A DNA stretch of 64,000 bases from Rhizobium sp. RM (GCF_013390595.1 NZ_JACAWV010000003.1:310001-374000); one strand, 5' to 3'; numbered from the stretch's first letter, positions 16,341 to 26,790 are shown. Program-made: numbers and translations. Notes: generated by a model not told the origin, from the letters alone.

Positions 16341-17528
16341 TTATCTGAAAGGGTCCGCGGCATCACGTAGTCCGTCACCGAAGAAATTAAAGGCCAGAAT
16401 GACGAGAACGACCGGGATCGTCGGAATGAGAAGCCACGGATATAGCGCAATCACGCTGACGCTGCGCGCCTCCGTGAGTAGAATTCCCCAACTTGTGATC
16501 GGCGGGCGCAGGCCCAGGCCAAGGAAGCTGAGTGCGGTTTCGCCAAGAATCATGCCAGGTATCGTCAGCGTGGCCGACGCGATGAGGTGCGACATGAAGC
16601 CTGGTATCAGGTGCCGCCCAATGATGCGCGTCGTTCCCGCACCCATCAATTGTGCTGCTAAAACATAGTCTTCTTCGCGAAGCGCCAGCAATTTCGAGCG
16701 CACCGCGCGTGCCAGCCCGGTCCAGTCCAGCATGCCGAGGATGATGGTAATGCCGAGATAGACGAGAATCGGGCTCCAGGTGACGGGCATGATCGCCGCC
16801 AATGCCAGCCAGAGCGGTATGCTGGGGATCGACTGCAGCACTTCGATAAGGCGTTGCACGATGAGATCGAACGTACCGCCGCGATATCCGGCCAATCCAC
16901 CGATCACAATCCCGAGAACGAAGCTCATGGCGACGCCCAAAAGGCCAATGGTCAGCGAAATACGTGCGCCATAGATGATGCGCGAAAGGACGTCGCGACC
17001 AAGCCTGTCGGTGCCGAGCAGGAACATTTCGCCGCCTTCTGCCGGGCAGACGAGGTGTCTGTTGCCATCGAACAATCCCCAGAAGCGATAGGTATCGCCC
17101 TGGCAGAAGAACCGCAGCGGCTGAACATCAGTCGGGACGTCCCGATAGACGCGCCGCAGGTTTTCCATGTCGAGCGTCATTTCCCGGCCGTAGACGAACG
17201 GTCCAACAAACTTGCCGTCATTGAAGAAATGGACGCGCTGTGGCGGGGCGTAGATGTGGTCGATGTTGCGCGAGTGCAGGTTATAGGGTGCCAGAAACTC
17301 GCAGATCAGGATCGAGAGATAAAGGACAGCCAGAAACGCGCCGGACCATACGGCGATCTTGTGCTGGCGGAACTGCCACCACATCAGGCGAAACTGCGAT
17401 GCCTTTCCGAAGGCCGCCAGCCCCGACGTCGCAGGCTCGACACTATAAGGATCAAATGGCGCCGCCGACACATAGTGCGGAAGCGGTTCGCCGGGCTTGG
17501 GAATGGGAGTCGGGGCGGGTGAAGTCAT
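16341..17528 (-). CDS. Peptide ABC transporter permease (OppC/YejE type)
   Basis: A 395-residue inner-membrane permease. A single N-terminal helix near residues 58-78 precedes a ~110-residue periplasmic loop. The five-helix BPD domain follows, starting near GTDRLGRDVLSRIIYGARISL, with the ATPase-contact region LREEDYVLAAQLMGAGTTRI. The extended loop and ~390-residue length are typical of YejE-like subunits rather than classic OppC (~300). The start overlaps the stop of the upstream permease by ATGA. It is the last gene of the importer before the glycosyltransferases. Confidence 0.9.
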   Translation of the reverse strand: MTSPAPTPIPKPGEPLPHYVSAAPFDPYSVEPATSGLAAFGKASQFRLMWWQFRQHKIAVWSGAFLAVLYLSILICEFLAPYNLHSRNIDHIYAPPQRVHFFNDGKFVGPFVYGREMTLDMENLRRVYRDVPTDVQPLRFFCQGDTYRFWGLFDGNRHLVCPAEGGEMFLLGTDRLGRDVLSRIIYGARISLTIGLLGVAMSFVLGIVIGGLAGYRGGTFDLIVQRLIEVLQSIPSIPLWLALAAIMPVTWSPILVYLGITIILGMLDWTGLARAVRSKLLALREEDYVLAAQLMGAGTTRIIGRHLIPGFMSHLIASATLTIPGMILGETALSFLGLGLRPPITSWGILLTEARSVSVIALYPWLLIPTIPVVLVILAFNFFGDGLRDAADPFR

Positions 17529-18523
17529 TTGACGTTATCGCCTCCGAAGCGGATTCTCGGGTCAAGTATGGCAAGCGCGATGTCGGAGACAAGAACGCCG
17601 ATCACCGTCAGGAAAGCCAGGAACATCAGGAACGAGCCGGCAAGATACATATCCTGGCTCTGCAACGCTCTGATGAGCATCGGACCGGTGGTTTCCAGCG
17701 ACAAAACGACGGCGGTGATTTCCGCACCGGAGATAATGGCCGGCAGGATCGAGCCGATGTCTGAGATGAAGAAGTTCAAAGCCATGCGGAGCGGGTACTT
17801 GATCAGGACCTTGAAAGGGTGAAGCCCCTTGGCGCGTGCGGTGACGACATATTGTTTCTGCAACTCGTCAAGCAGATTGGCGCGCAGGCGCCGGATCATG
17901 CCGGCCGTTCCCGCCGTTCCAATGATCAGGACGGGAATCCACAGATGTTCAAGGATTGATTTGAACTTGGCCCAGCTCATCGCCTGATTGAGATATTCAC
18001 GATCCATCAGATGGCCGATGGAAATGCCGAACCATATGTTGGCGAAATACATTAGGATCAGCGCCAGCATGAAGTTGGGAATGGCGATGCCCAGCAACCC
18101 CAAAAACGTCAGCCCGTAATCGCCCCAGCTATATTTGTGGGTAGCGGAGTAGATGCCGATCGGGAACGCGATCAGCCATGTAACGATAATGGTGACAAAG
18201 GACACCAGAACCGTCAGCCACAGGCGGTCGCCCACGACTTCGTTGACCGGAAGCTGATATTCGAAAGAATAGCCAAAATCGCCGACCAGCATGCCACTGA
18301 CCCATCGGAGATAACGAATGGGCGCAGGTTGGTCGAAACCGTAACGGACACGCAGTTCCTCGATTTCCGCCATGTTGGCCGTCTCGCCCATGGCGCGCAT
18401 TTCGGCGACATAACTTTCGAAATAATCCCCTGGAGGCAACTCGATGATGGTGAAGACCAGCATCGAGATCAGGATCAGGGTGGGGATCATCACGAGGATG
18501 CGCTTGAGAATGTACCGCAACAT
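17525..18523 (-). CDS. Peptide ABC transporter permease (OppB/YejB type)
   Basis: A 332-residue inner-membrane permease with the standard OppB start MLRYILKRILVMIPTLILIS. Other family features are an N-terminal ELPPGDYFESYV segment, about six helices, and RRLRANLLDELQKQYVVTARAKGL as the ATPase-contact loop. The start is the ATG at 18523, which follows the binding-protein stop in the arrangement TGATATG; a longer open frame upstream lies within the binding-protein gene. It pairs with the following permease to form the channel. Confidence 0.92.
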   Translation of the reverse strand: MLRYILKRILVMIPTLILISMLVFTIIELPPGDYFESYVAEMRAMGETANMAEIEELRVRYGFDQPAPIRYLRWVSGMLVGDFGYSFEYQLPVNEVVGDRLWLTVLVSFVTIIVTWLIAFPIGIYSATHKYSWGDYGLTFLGLLGIAIPNFMLALILMYFANIWFGISIGHLMDREYLNQAMSWAKFKSILEHLWIPVLIIGTAGTAGMIRRLRANLLDELQKQYVVTARAKGLHPFKVLIKYPLRMALNFFISDIGSILPAIISGAEITAVVLSLETTGPMLIRALQSQDMYLAGSFLMFLAFLTVIGVLVSDIALAILDPRIRFGGDNVK

Positions 18524-18524
18524 A

Positions 18525-20426
18525 TCAAGCGTCTCCGTCGTACCAGAAGGCATCCGGCATATAGACGCCGAGATAGGACGTCGGCTCGTAACCGAACAGT
18601 GCTTTCTCCGGCACATTACGCATGCGCGTGACGTGAACGACCGGTTGGAGCGCTCCGTTGACGAGGCCGATCGAGAAAACCTGCTGTGAATAAAGCTCCA
18701 GCATCTCAAGCCAGATGCGCTTGCGGTCCTCGTCGGATACCGTGCGTCGCCACTCCTTCAACATCGCCAGCAATTGAGCGGCCTCAGGCAGATCGGGGGC
18801 CGTGCCTTCTCGTCCACCGGACAGATAATGCACGCCCCATACGGGCCATTGCAACTGGTCGTCGCCCGTCGGCGCAAGGCCAGAGGGCAACATGTCGGCG
18901 TTTGGCACCCCGTTGTCCATGCCCATCCAGACGGACATCATGACCTCGCCACCCATGGCACGTTTACGGAAAACGTCGCGCTGGGTCGGGCGCACCGAAA
19001 GCGAGATGCCGACGTGCCGCCAGTGATCGGTGACGAGCTCCATCACATCGGTCTCGAGAGTGCTTTCACCCGCGGTTTCAGCGATGATGTGGGCCGGCCG
19101 GCCGTCTGGAAGGAGCCGCATGCCACTGCTGTCTCGTTTGTCGAGGCCCGCTTCATCCAGCAGACGGTTGGCGTGTGCGGGATCGAATTCGCTCCAGGCT
19201 TTGGCGAATTCCGGACGATAGAGCGGACTTTCAGGCAGCACGGTATCGGCGCTCTCGGTCGCCAGGCCGTAAAAGCAAACCATGTTGATTTCGTGCCGGT
19301 TGATCGCCAGCGACAAGGCGCGGCGTATGCGGACATCGCGGAACGCCTCTCGCCAGACCGCATCGCCACAGGTCAGGTTCGGCAACAAAGCTATGCGCGA
19401 ACCCTGCGATCGTTTGTAGAGATTGACCTTCAAGGGGAAGCGCTCTTCGGCATCCTTCAAAAAGGTGTAGTCAGTGAAATCGAGGCCAAGGAACTGGATG
19501 TCGCTGTCTCCAGATGCCGTTTTTGCCGAAATGATGTCTGATGACGTCACGTTCAGAAGGAAACGATCGAGATAGGGCAGTTGCAGGCCATTTTCATCGA
19601 CACGATGATAATAGGGGTTTCGCTCAAACACGAATTGTTCGGCCGGTGGCGATGTCATGTTGCGCCATGCGTCGAGTGTCGGCAATGCAGGGTTTTCCGG
19701 ACGAACCTGCCGCGACATCTTGATGTGCAATCCGCTCCAGTCATCGGTCTTGTTTTTCTTGATGAGCTTCGCGAGATTTTCCGCCGTCTGATATTTGACG
19801 TGGAATTGCTTCATGTAGGCGGCCGGCAGACACAGTCGCGCGGGGGAGGCGGCGGCAAGCTTCGCCAGGAAATCCGGGTTAGGGCCTTCCCAGGTGTAAC
19901 GAACGGTCAGGCGATCAATGATTTCGATGACAGGCGGCTTGTCATAGACAAGCAATTCGATCGGTGGGCCACCCTTGTGGATTTCACGGTTGAGGGCAAC
20001 ATCCTCCCAGAAATAACGAAAATCCTCCGTCGTGAAGTCACTGCCGTCCGACCATTTATGGCCGTCTCGCAGTTTCAACGTGAAGATCCGCTCTTCCTGA
20101 ATGTCGTAGCTCTCAAGAATATCCGGCTGGAAATTGAAGTTCTCGTCATAGCCGACAAGACGTGCATAACTGTTGATCGGCATCAGACGGATGTCTCGCT
20201 GCCCGCCGATCAGCATTCGTGCTGAACCGCCATGCTTACCCGGCTCACGGCCAAGCTCTTTCATGTTGATGATGCGGGGATTTTTCGGCAAACGCTCGGA
20301 AACATCCGGCAATTCGCCCTTCTCCCTTTTTTCTTTGAAAAAGCCAGGGTCGACATAAGCTGCCCGTGCCGTGAACGGCAGAAAAACGGAGGCCAGCAGG
20401 CCAAGTGTTGTGCGGCGGGTAATCAA
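18525..20426 (-). CDS. Peptide ABC transporter substrate-binding protein (family 5)
   Basis: A 633-residue periplasmic binding protein. The N-terminus [23 protein letters not shown] is a signal peptide; the twin arginines could allow Tat export, but the motif is weak. The family signature is seen as FTLKLRDGHKWSDGSDFTTEDFRYFWED, as in YejA/OppA-like proteins, and FRDVRIRRALSLAINRHEIN is the usual mid-region motif. At ~630 residues it matches the larger YejA-like group. Its start overlaps the ATPase stop by ATGA. Likely ligands are oligopeptides or peptide-derived compounds; whether it relates to cell-wall peptides or to the adjacent glycan genes is open. Confidence 0.9.
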   Translation of the reverse strand: MITRRTTLGLLASVFLPFTARAAYVDPGFFKEKREKGELPDVSERLPKNPRIINMKELGREPGKHGGSARMLIGGQRDIRLMPINSYARLVGYDENFNFQPDILESYDIQEERIFTLKLRDGHKWSDGSDFTTEDFRYFWEDVALNREIHKGGPPIELLVYDKPPVIEIIDRLTVRYTWEGPNPDFLAKLAAASPARLCLPAAYMKQFHVKYQTAENLAKLIKKNKTDDWSGLHIKMSRQVRPENPALPTLDAWRNMTSPPAEQFVFERNPYYHRVDENGLQLPYLDRFLLNVTSSDIISAKTASGDSDIQFLGLDFTDYTFLKDAEERFPLKVNLYKRSQGSRIALLPNLTCGDAVWREAFRDVRIRRALSLAINRHEINMVCFYGLATESADTVLPESPLYRPEFAKAWSEFDPAHANRLLDEAGLDKRDSSGMRLLPDGRPAHIIAETAGESTLETDVMELVTDHWRHVGISLSVRPTQRDVFRKRAMGGEVMMSVWMGMDNGVPNADMLPSGLAPTGDDQLQWPVWGVHYLSGGREGTAPDLPEAAQLLAMLKEWRRTVSDEDRKRIWLEMLELYSQQVFSIGLVNGALQPVVHVTRMRNVPEKALFGYEPTSYLGVYMPDAFWYDGDA

Positions 20427-22318
20427 GGTCGCAACTCTCGGATATCGGCGCTGCCGTTGGCGAGCACGAAATGGCCTTCACCCAGATCTGCGGAGATCAT
20501 CGTTCCTTCGCCCTCATCGCGGAACTGCTTGCCCCAATCGAATTTGCCCGTCGCACTGATCTTGCCGATGGTGCGAAAGTCGAGAGGGCGGTCCAGATCG
20601 GGGAACGGAACCGCAGCCAGCAGAGATTTGGTATAGGGGTGGACCGGCGACCGCATCAAGATTTCCCGTGGCGCGAGTTCGACGATGCGCCCTTCACACA
20701 TGACCGCGACGCGGTCCGCCATGTAGTCGACGACCGCCAGATTGTGGGAGATGAAGAGATAGGTCAAACCGAGATCCTGCTGCAAATCCTTCAGCAGATT
20801 GAGAATTTGCGCCTGCACCGACACATCGAGGGCGGAAACCGGCTCGTCGCAGATGAGAAGCTCAGGGCCGAGTGTCAGAGCTCTGGCAATGCCAATGCGT
20901 TGGCGCTGGCCACCTGAAAAGCTGTGCGGATAACGATTGAGGGCACTTTCGCCAAGGCCGATGGCCTTGAGAAGATTACGCACCTTCTCCGCACGATATT
21001 TCGCATCGCCGCGACGATGGATTTCCAGAGGTTCACTCAGGATATTTCCCACTGTCATGCGCGGCGACAGAGACGAAATTGGGTCCTGGAACACCATCTG
21101 GATTTTGGAGCGCAACTGCTTGAGGTCGTCGTCCTGTGCATTCAGGACGTCGATGTCGCCATCTCGGCTGTGAAACGTTACCGAACCTTCGTCCGGTCGG
21201 ACGGCACGCATGAGAATCTTGCTGACAGTGGTTTTGCCGCTGCCGCTCTCTCCAACGAGGCCGAGACATTCGCCCCGGCGAATCTCGAAACTGACGCTAT
21301 TGACCGCCTTGGTGGCGTTAGCCTTGCCACTGCGGAACCAGCTGGATTTGCGCGTCGTGAAGGTCTTGCTGATGTTGTCGACCGTCAGAATCGTATCGGG
21401 TGCTTTGTCGCTCTGAGCGACTTTTTTCTTGCCGACCAGGCTTTCGTGATCGACCGTGATTTCACGAAGTGCTTTCAGCCTCTGGCCGGGTTTCATGTCG
21501 AAATGCGGCACGGCAGCCATCAACCCCTTGAGATAGGGGTGGCTGGGAGCTCTGAAGATGTCGTCGACGGGACCAGCCTCCATGATCTCGCCCTGGTAAA
21601 TGACGGCAACTTCGTCGGCGATGTTGGCGACAACGCCGAGATCATGGGTGATGAGCAGCATGCCCATGTTCAGTCGGCTCTGCAGATCGCGCAACAATTT
21701 CAAGATCTGGGCCTGGATGGTCACATCCAGAGCCGTCGTCGGTTCGTCTGCGATCAATAGGGCAGGGCGGCAGATCAGCGCCATCGCGATCATGGCGCGC
21801 TGACGCATGCCTCCTGAAAGCTCGAACGGATACATGTTGCAGATCTTGGCCGGATTGGAAAAACCGACGAGATCGAGCGTCTCGTGCATTTTTTCGAGAC
21901 GATGCGCTGGCGTCAGGACACTGTGAATTCTAAGCGCTTCATCGATCTGGTTACCGATTGTGTGCAGCGCTGAAAACGATGTCATCGGTTCCTGAAAGAT
22001 CAGGCCGATGCGGTTACCACGTATGGCGCGGATTTCCCTGCCGTCTTTCGGCAGTTGCAGCAGATCGACTGGCGCCTGAGCTGGAAGGGCCGGATCGGAA
22101 AACAGGACGCGACCCGTCACGCGTGCGGTTTTGGCCTGGATACCCATGATGGTCTGGCCGATCACGGACTTGCCGGAACCGGATTCGCCGACGAGCGCCG
22201 TTACCTTGCCCGGCAGAATGCGGAGGCTGGCGCCCCTTACCGCATTGATGGTTCCTCCCATGAGAGAAAACGACACCTGCAAGTTTTCGATGCGGAGCAA
22301 ATCCGCGCCTGCGCTCAT
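20423..22318 (-). CDS. Dual-domain peptide ABC transporter ATPase (YejF-like)
   Basis: A 631-residue protein with two complete ATPase domains in one chain. The first has Walker A GESGSGKS and signature [15 protein letters not shown]; the second has [12 protein letters not shown], signature [15 protein letters not shown] and [16 protein letters not shown]. Each half carries the oligopeptide-specific extension ([12 protein letters not shown] and [12 protein letters not shown]). The start is taken as ATG at 22318 ([13 protein letters not shown]), which begins the conserved domain; an in-frame ATG 19 codons upstream also exists. It is the first gene of the importer, an order (ATPase, binding protein, permease, permease) that differs from E. 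coli yejABEF. Confidence 0.92.
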   Translation of the reverse strand: MSAGADLLRIENLQVSFSLMGGTINAVRGASLRILPGKVTALVGESGSGKSVIGQTIMGIQAKTARVTGRVLFSDPALPAQAPVDLLQLPKDGREIRAIRGNRIGLIFQEPMTSFSALHTIGNQIDEALRIHSVLTPAHRLEKMHETLDLVGFSNPAKICNMYPFELSGGMRQRAMIAMALICRPALLIADEPTTALDVTIQAQILKLLRDLQSRLNMGMLLITHDLGVVANIADEVAVIYQGEIMEAGPVDDIFRAPSHPYLKGLMAAVPHFDMKPGQRLKALREITVDHESLVGKKKVAQSDKAPDTILTVDNISKTFTTRKSSWFRSGKANATKAVNSVSFEIRRGECLGLVGESGSGKTTVSKILMRAVRPDEGSVTFHSRDGDIDVLNAQDDDLKQLRSKIQMVFQDPISSLSPRMTVGNILSEPLEIHRRGDAKYRAEKVRNLLKAIGLGESALNRYPHSFSGGQRQRIGIARALTLGPELLICDEPVSALDVSVQAQILNLLKDLQQDLGLTYLFISHNLAVVDYMADRVAVMCEGRIVELAPREILMRSPVHPYTKSLLAAVPFPDLDRPLDFRTIGKISATGKFDWGKQFRDEGEGTMISADLGEGHFVLANGSADIRELRP

Positions 22319-22530
22319 GCCAAAAAGGTTCCCTGTCGTCTTCTTGAGTATTGCCTTGCGACGAAGTTCATCCAAGGCTCTAACGTCACGTTATCGTAGG
22401 GCTTTGTGTCTGTCTATGCCCTTGAAACGCCTGTATATGCTGCGAATTCGAAGCCGGCTTCTTAAATCGGCGACTTGCCTGGCGGCTTCGGTTTGGCGAT
22501 ATGTGAGTCAGTGTTTCGGGACAGGGTTAA

Positions 22531-23493
22531 ATGTCGGACAAGAAATATTACGACACATTGCTGGATAAGGCCCGACAGTTGCAGGGCAATGGCAAGTATG
22601 CCGAGGCGCATGCGATCCTGTCTTCACTCGTTGCGGTTGAGGATGGGCACCTGATGGGTGAGCCGACCGTGCTTGGGCTTCCGCGAAGGTTGCATGCTGC
22701 CCGTCTGCGCCTTGCCAAGGCCGAGGGCGACAGGATTGCCAAGATCGGCTATCAGTACACACTGGTACCGCCCCCTTCGACGCTCGCAAAATACGCGCAG
22801 TTCTCAGTCGAGGAGCGTCGCACCGTCGCGGAAAAAAGTCGGCAGCCGGTGCCCAAAATTATCCATCAAATATGGATCGGCGATAAACCTCCACCGGTAT
22901 CGACCGTCGCATGGGAGGCTCATGCGCGGGCGAACGGTTATGAATATTTTTTATGGCGCGAGGACGGGTTGGAGCGGGAAGGTGTTTTTGCCGACGCGAC
23001 CTTCAAGACCATGTTGGACAAACGTGACTATCCCGGTGCCGTCGATGTCGCTCGTTACAAGCTGCTGGACCGTTTTGGCGGTATCTATCTCGATTGCGAC
23101 TGGTATCCGGCGCGCGATGATTTGAGCTTCGATGCCGTTTTGCCGATGATCGGGCTTATGGCTTTCGATGAAAAAACACCACGCGAGACTGGAAAAGGCA
23201 GCGTTCTACTGGCCAATTCATTTATTGCGGCACCTGCCGGGCATCCTGTCTTTCGCAAGCTTCTCGATGCCTTTCCAGGCATTGTCAGGGATATGCCGCG
23301 TGCTCCGGCCTGGTGGGCGACGGGACCATTGATCTTCACGATTATCGCCCGGGCAGGAAGTATCAGCCTGGCACCAGCAGATTTCGTTGCCGCATCCATG
23401 GCCGATCGTGCGCCGTTTGACGAGGTAGAAGCTGTCAGGGCCGGCCTTCAGGACGAGGATGGTGGATTGCTGATTGCCTGGAAATCATGGTGA
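22531..23493 (+). CDS. GT32-type glycosyltransferase with DxD motif
   Basis: A 320-residue predicted cytoplasmic glycosyltransferase. The segment KIIHQIWIGDKPPP and the DVARYKLLDRFGGIYLDCDWYP region with its D-x-D are the sugar-binding hallmarks of GT32/TcdA-like transferases. The DxD coordinates the metal-bound nucleotide sugar. The N-terminal ~90 residues are not part of that domain and contain a helical, TPR-like stretch (KARQLQGNGKYAEAHAILSS). The start has GGGACAGGG upstream. It diverges from the peptide-importer ATPase and its last 9 bp overlap the convergent deacetylase-like gene. Confidence 0.8.
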   Translation: MSDKKYYDTLLDKARQLQGNGKYAEAHAILSSLVAVEDGHLMGEPTVLGLPRRLHAARLRLAKAEGDRIAKIGYQYTLVPPPSTLAKYAQFSVEERRTVAEKSRQPVPKIIHQIWIGDKPPPVSTVAWEAHARANGYEYFLWREDGLEREGVFADATFKTMLDKRDYPGAVDVARYKLLDRFGGIYLDCDWYPARDDLSFDAVLPMIGLMAFDEKTPRETGKGSVLLANSFIAAPAGHPVFRKLLDAFPGIVRDMPRAPAWWATGPLIFTIIARAGSISLAPADFVAASMADRAPFDEVEAVRAGLQDEDGGLLIAWKSW

Positions 23494-24228
23494 AGGCGTT
23501 TCGATAAGATCGGCGGACGAACGCCAACGGCATGCCGGATGATCTGTCGTGACTTCCAGGAGCACAGTCAAAAATCGCCAGACGTTTTCGTCGTGCACCA
23601 GATGATGGGTGAGGATACCTGTCGTCCCACCATCTTCCATTGTTGTTGTTATCCGAGTGGCTGTTTCCGCGAACAGGGTGTCGTGGTCGCGTCCGCCGCG
23701 CGTGCCATGCCAGTCCATGACATCGACGTGTGTGTTCAGAGATTGCGGTTCTGTCGCCTTTTCCGGTCCAAACACGGAAAGGGCGCGATATCCGATTTGC
23801 GGTAGTTCGCTGACGACACCGGCATCGATGCGGTTCCAGGGTGGGACGAGCATCGGCGTGAAACGTTCACCATGCAGATCGCGTAGTTTTCGCAGTCCGG
23901 ACTGTAGCTCCGTGACAACGACGGCCGTTTCCCGATGGCGCCCCAACTCCTGCTTCTTTTCCTCCTTTGTCGCATAATTGGTATGGGACCAGCCATGCAC
24001 GGCGACAGTCGCAAGAGGTGCACCATCGAGATAGGTCGACAGCTTCTCCGACGTGGCAACCGGAATGACAGCGAGGGTCATTGGCACCGAAAAATCTTCG
24101 GAGAGACAGAGCAATCGATCGAGATTTGCCGTAGGTTCGACCGCGTCGTCATCTCTCAGCCAGAGATCGGCTGTGACACCACGCTTCGCGCATGCGTCCA
24201 GGGCAGCAACAAGCTTTTCCACACTCAT
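23485..24228 (-). CDS. Polysaccharide-deacetylase-like protein
   Basis: A 247-residue protein with the layout of a NodB-like (CE4) fold: WLRDDDAVEPTANLDRLL near residue 23, where an Asp could bind metal, AVHGWSHTNYA around residue 80 as the His motif, and LVPPWNRIDAGVV as the usual RPPWG-like motif. TGILTHHLVHDENVW near the end is the second His motif. No signal peptide is seen, so it may deacetylate a sugar intermediate in the cytoplasm. Its start overlaps the upstream glycosyltransferase stop by ATGA, implying coupled translation. Substrate unknown. Confidence 0.75.
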   Translation of the reverse strand: MSVEKLVAALDACAKRGVTADLWLRDDDAVEPTANLDRLLCLSEDFSVPMTLAVIPVATSEKLSTYLDGAPLATVAVHGWSHTNYATKEEKKQELGRHRETAVVVTELQSGLRKLRDLHGERFTPMLVPPWNRIDAGVVSELPQIGYRALSVFGPEKATEPQSLNTHVDVMDWHGTRGGRDHDTLFAETATRITTTMEDGGTTGILTHHLVHDENVWRFLTVLLEVTTDHPACRWRSSADLIETPSP

Positions 24229-25328
24229 GATTTCTGCGCCTTCGTTTGCGAAAGAATGTCGTTTAATCGTTCGGCAGCTTTCTCCAGCGATCGTTCCTCC
24301 ATGACAAAGCGGCGAGCGCCGTCGGCCAAAATCCGACGACTTGTCTCATCGGTCAGCAGGGACTCAATCGCTTTTGCGTAGGCGCCGGTATCGCCTGCGG
24401 GCGTCAATCGTCCGGTCATTCCAGATTTTACCACCTCCGGCACCCCGGCCGTCTGCTCTGCGATAACCGGAAGACCTGCTGCTTGCGCCTCGAGATAGGC
24501 AAGCCCGTAAGCCTCACCATGTCCCGGCCAGACATAGACCGATGCCTTGGAGAGAAGGGTGGGTATTTCGGTGGAGGATTTTTCGCCGCGCCATACGAGC
24601 CGCCGAGCGTCGAAGGGTCGGAACATGGCCTCCACCTGTTCGCGTTCAGGTCCGTCTCCGACAATGTCGAGTGTCCATTCCAGATCGTTCGGCAACATCA
24701 CGAGCGCATTGGCAAGCGCTTGATAGCTGTTGAGCTTGTCACCCGCTCGCATCATTGCGACTGCAATCAGTTTTCCCTTTACGGGCGTTGGCTCGTTATC
24801 ACGGAAGGCGCCGGTTTCGATGAAGGGAAGTAACATTGCGGTGTGAACGGCCGGTGACGCCCGCAAGAGCCCGTCCTGATCCCGTGCGGTAAAGCAGATG
24901 TTGACGGCAGCATCTGCCAATGCGGACAGAAGTCCATCCTGTATGTCCTGCCATCCCATCGCATTGCGCTTGGGAGCATAAGACGCTTCGGCCGTGACGT
25001 ATGCAACATCGAATTCCCTGCAAAGCGTCGGTCCCAAGAGATCGGGCGCCTTGTAATAGGGATGATAGCAAAACCAGAGATCGGGTTTTCCTTCGTTTTT
25101 CCACACTCCGGAAATCCGCGCCACTTCACGTTCTGCCGCAGCATTTATCTCCGCTCGATTGAGGGCATCGGGGTGCTTGTTGAAGCTGCGCAGCTCCGAA
25201 ACGACACAAACCTCGTGGCCGCCCATCGCCATTGCTTTCATCAAAAGGCGCGCCATCAACCGGTCTCCGGAAGGGACAGGGTGATTGGGAGATTTCAGCG
25301 GCGAATAAAAAGCGATTTTCATCTGCAT
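24225..25328 (-). CDS. Glycosyltransferase family 4 protein
   Basis: A 367-residue GT-B glycosyltransferase. The N-terminus is MKIAFYSPLKSPNHPVPSGDRLMARLL. The donor site region reads SKASVYVWPGHGEAYGLAYLEAQAAGLPVIAEQTAGVPEVV, split by the catalytic E-x7-E (EAYGLAYLE), a clear GT4 hallmark. An alternative start is the ATG two codons downstream (25322). It is coupled to the deacetylase-like gene and divergent from the UDP-sugar dehydrogenase gene, so the three probably make one glycan. Confidence 0.85.
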   Translation of the reverse strand: MQMKIAFYSPLKSPNHPVPSGDRLMARLLMKAMAMGGHEVCVVSELRSFNKHPDALNRAEINAAAEREVARISGVWKNEGKPDLWFCYHPYYKAPDLLGPTLCREFDVAYVTAEASYAPKRNAMGWQDIQDGLLSALADAAVNICFTARDQDGLLRASPAVHTAMLLPFIETGAFRDNEPTPVKGKLIAVAMMRAGDKLNSYQALANALVMLPNDLEWTLDIVGDGPEREQVEAMFRPFDARRLVWRGEKSSTEIPTLLSKASVYVWPGHGEAYGLAYLEAQAAGLPVIAEQTAGVPEVVKSGMTGRLTPAGDTGAYAKAIESLLTDETSRRILADGARRFVMEERSLEKAAERLNDILSQTKAQKS

Positions 25329-25449
25329 GGTTTTGCGTCGGCCGCTGTCACTGCGTCAACCGTAATTTGAGGGCCGCGAGCCTTGACAGCTTGTCCATTC
25401 TTGCCCAACTGAAAGGCATCTTTTTGCAATGCGCGGAGCGTAACACGCT

Positions 25450-26790
25450 TTGACTTCCTCGGTCTCCTTCCAGAATTTGCTCACTACGATTGAAACCAAG
25501 CGCGCCAGAGCAGGCGTGATCGGACTTGGCTATGTCGGCCTGCCGCTGGCGATAACAATCGCCAAGGCGGGCTACAAGGTCACCGGGTTCGATATCGACC
25601 CCAGTAAAATCATCGCGATCGACGCAGGTCGAAGCTACATCGAGGCGGTCTCGGACGATGTTCTGGAAGAGGTGCGCCAAGACGATGGATTTGTTGCAAC
25701 ATCCGATTTTTCGAAGTTGGCTGATTGCGATGTGATCGCCATCTGTGTGCCGACGCCGCTGACGAAATATCGTGAACCGGATCTCTCCTACGTCGAAAAA
25801 ACCTGCCGTGACATCGCTGCGCATCTTCGTGTGGGACAGCTTATCGTGCTGGAATCAACCACTTATCCCGGTACGACCGATGGAGTGGTGAAAACCATAC
25901 TTGAGACATCCGGGCTGACGGCCGGCGTCGACTTCTTCATAGGTTTTTCGCCGGAACGCGAGGACCCCGGCAATCGGGATTTTGAAACATCGACGATCCC
26001 GAAGGTCGTTGCCGGCGATGGTGAAGCGGCGGGGACGCTGATGACGGCATTCTACGGTGCGGTTGTGAAAAAAGTCGTTCCCGTGTCAACGACGGCGACG
26101 GCTGAAGCGGTGAAAATTACCGAGAACGTTTTCCGAGCGGTCAACATCGCGCTCGTCAACGAACTGAAGGTGGTCTACGAGGCAATGGGCATCGACATCT
26201 GGGAGGTGATCGATGCGGCCAAGACCAAACCTTTCGGTTATATGCCTTTTTATCCGGGCCCCGGTCTCGGCGGTCACTGTATTCCGATCGATCCTTTCTA
26301 CCTCACCTGGAAATCGCGTGAGTATGAATTGCCGACGCGTTTCATCGAACTGGCGGGCGAAATCAACACCGGCATGCCCCGGCATGTGATCGGTCGCGTT
26401 GCGGAGGCGCTGGATATTCATGCCGGCAAGGCATTGAGCCGTTCCAAAGTGCTGGTGCTTGGACTGGCCTACAAGAAGAACGTGCCTGACATTCGCGAAA
26501 GCCCGTCTCTGAAGCTGATCGAGCTGATCCATGAGCGTGGCGGCGAACCGTTCTATTACGATCCCTACGTGGCTGAAATCCCGAAAACGCGCGAATACAG
26601 CGCCTTGATGGGCATGCAGTCGGTCGCGTGGCGCAAGGAAGTCATCGGTGCCTTCGATGCCGTGCTTATCGCGACCGATCACGACGACGTGGACTATGCG
26701 ACCCTCGTGGAGTGGTCGCCACTGATCATCGATACCCGAAACGTCTTTGCAAGGCGGGGCATCGCCGCAAAACATATCCTCAAGGCCTGA
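25450..26790 (+). CDS. Nucleotide sugar dehydrogenase (UDP-HexNAc 6-dehydrogenase type)
   Basis: A 446-residue cytoplasmic enzyme that oxidises a UDP-sugar at C6 to the uronic acid using two NAD+. The Rossmann motif is GVIGLGYVGLPLA near residue 22. VPTPLTKYREPDLSYV and TTYPGTTD are typical. The catalytic Cys is in GPGLGGHCIPIDPFYL, and the C-terminal domain begins near VLVLGLAYKKNVPDIRESP. The motifs fit the WbpA/TviB group acting on UDP-GlcNAc more than UDP-glucose dehydrogenase; this is an inference. The start is TTG at 25450 with GGAG 11 bases upstream; no ATG is available before the conserved region. Confidence 0.88.
   Translation: MTSSVSFQNLLTTIETKRARAGVIGLGYVGLPLAITIAKAGYKVTGFDIDPSKIIAIDAGRSYIEAVSDDVLEEVRQDDGFVATSDFSKLADCDVIAICVPTPLTKYREPDLSYVEKTCRDIAAHLRVGQLIVLESTTYPGTTDGVVKTILETSGLTAGVDFFIGFSPEREDPGNRDFETSTIPKVVAGDGEAAGTLMTAFYGAVVKKVVPVSTTATAEAVKITENVFRAVNIALVNELKVVYEAMGIDIWEVIDAAKTKPFGYMPFYPGPGLGGHCIPIDPFYLTWKSREYELPTRFIELAGEINTGMPRHVIGRVAEALDIHAGKALSRSKVLVLGLAYKKNVPDIRESPSLKLIELIHERGGEPFYYDPYVAEIPKTREYSALMGMQSVAWRKEVIGAFDAVLIATDHDDVDYATLVEWSPLIIDTRNVFARRGIAAKHILKA

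Noticed and set aside
14814-16370. Open frame of ~518 codons antisense to the GT28-like gene
   Set aside because: It spans two genes on the other strand and has no recognisable domain.
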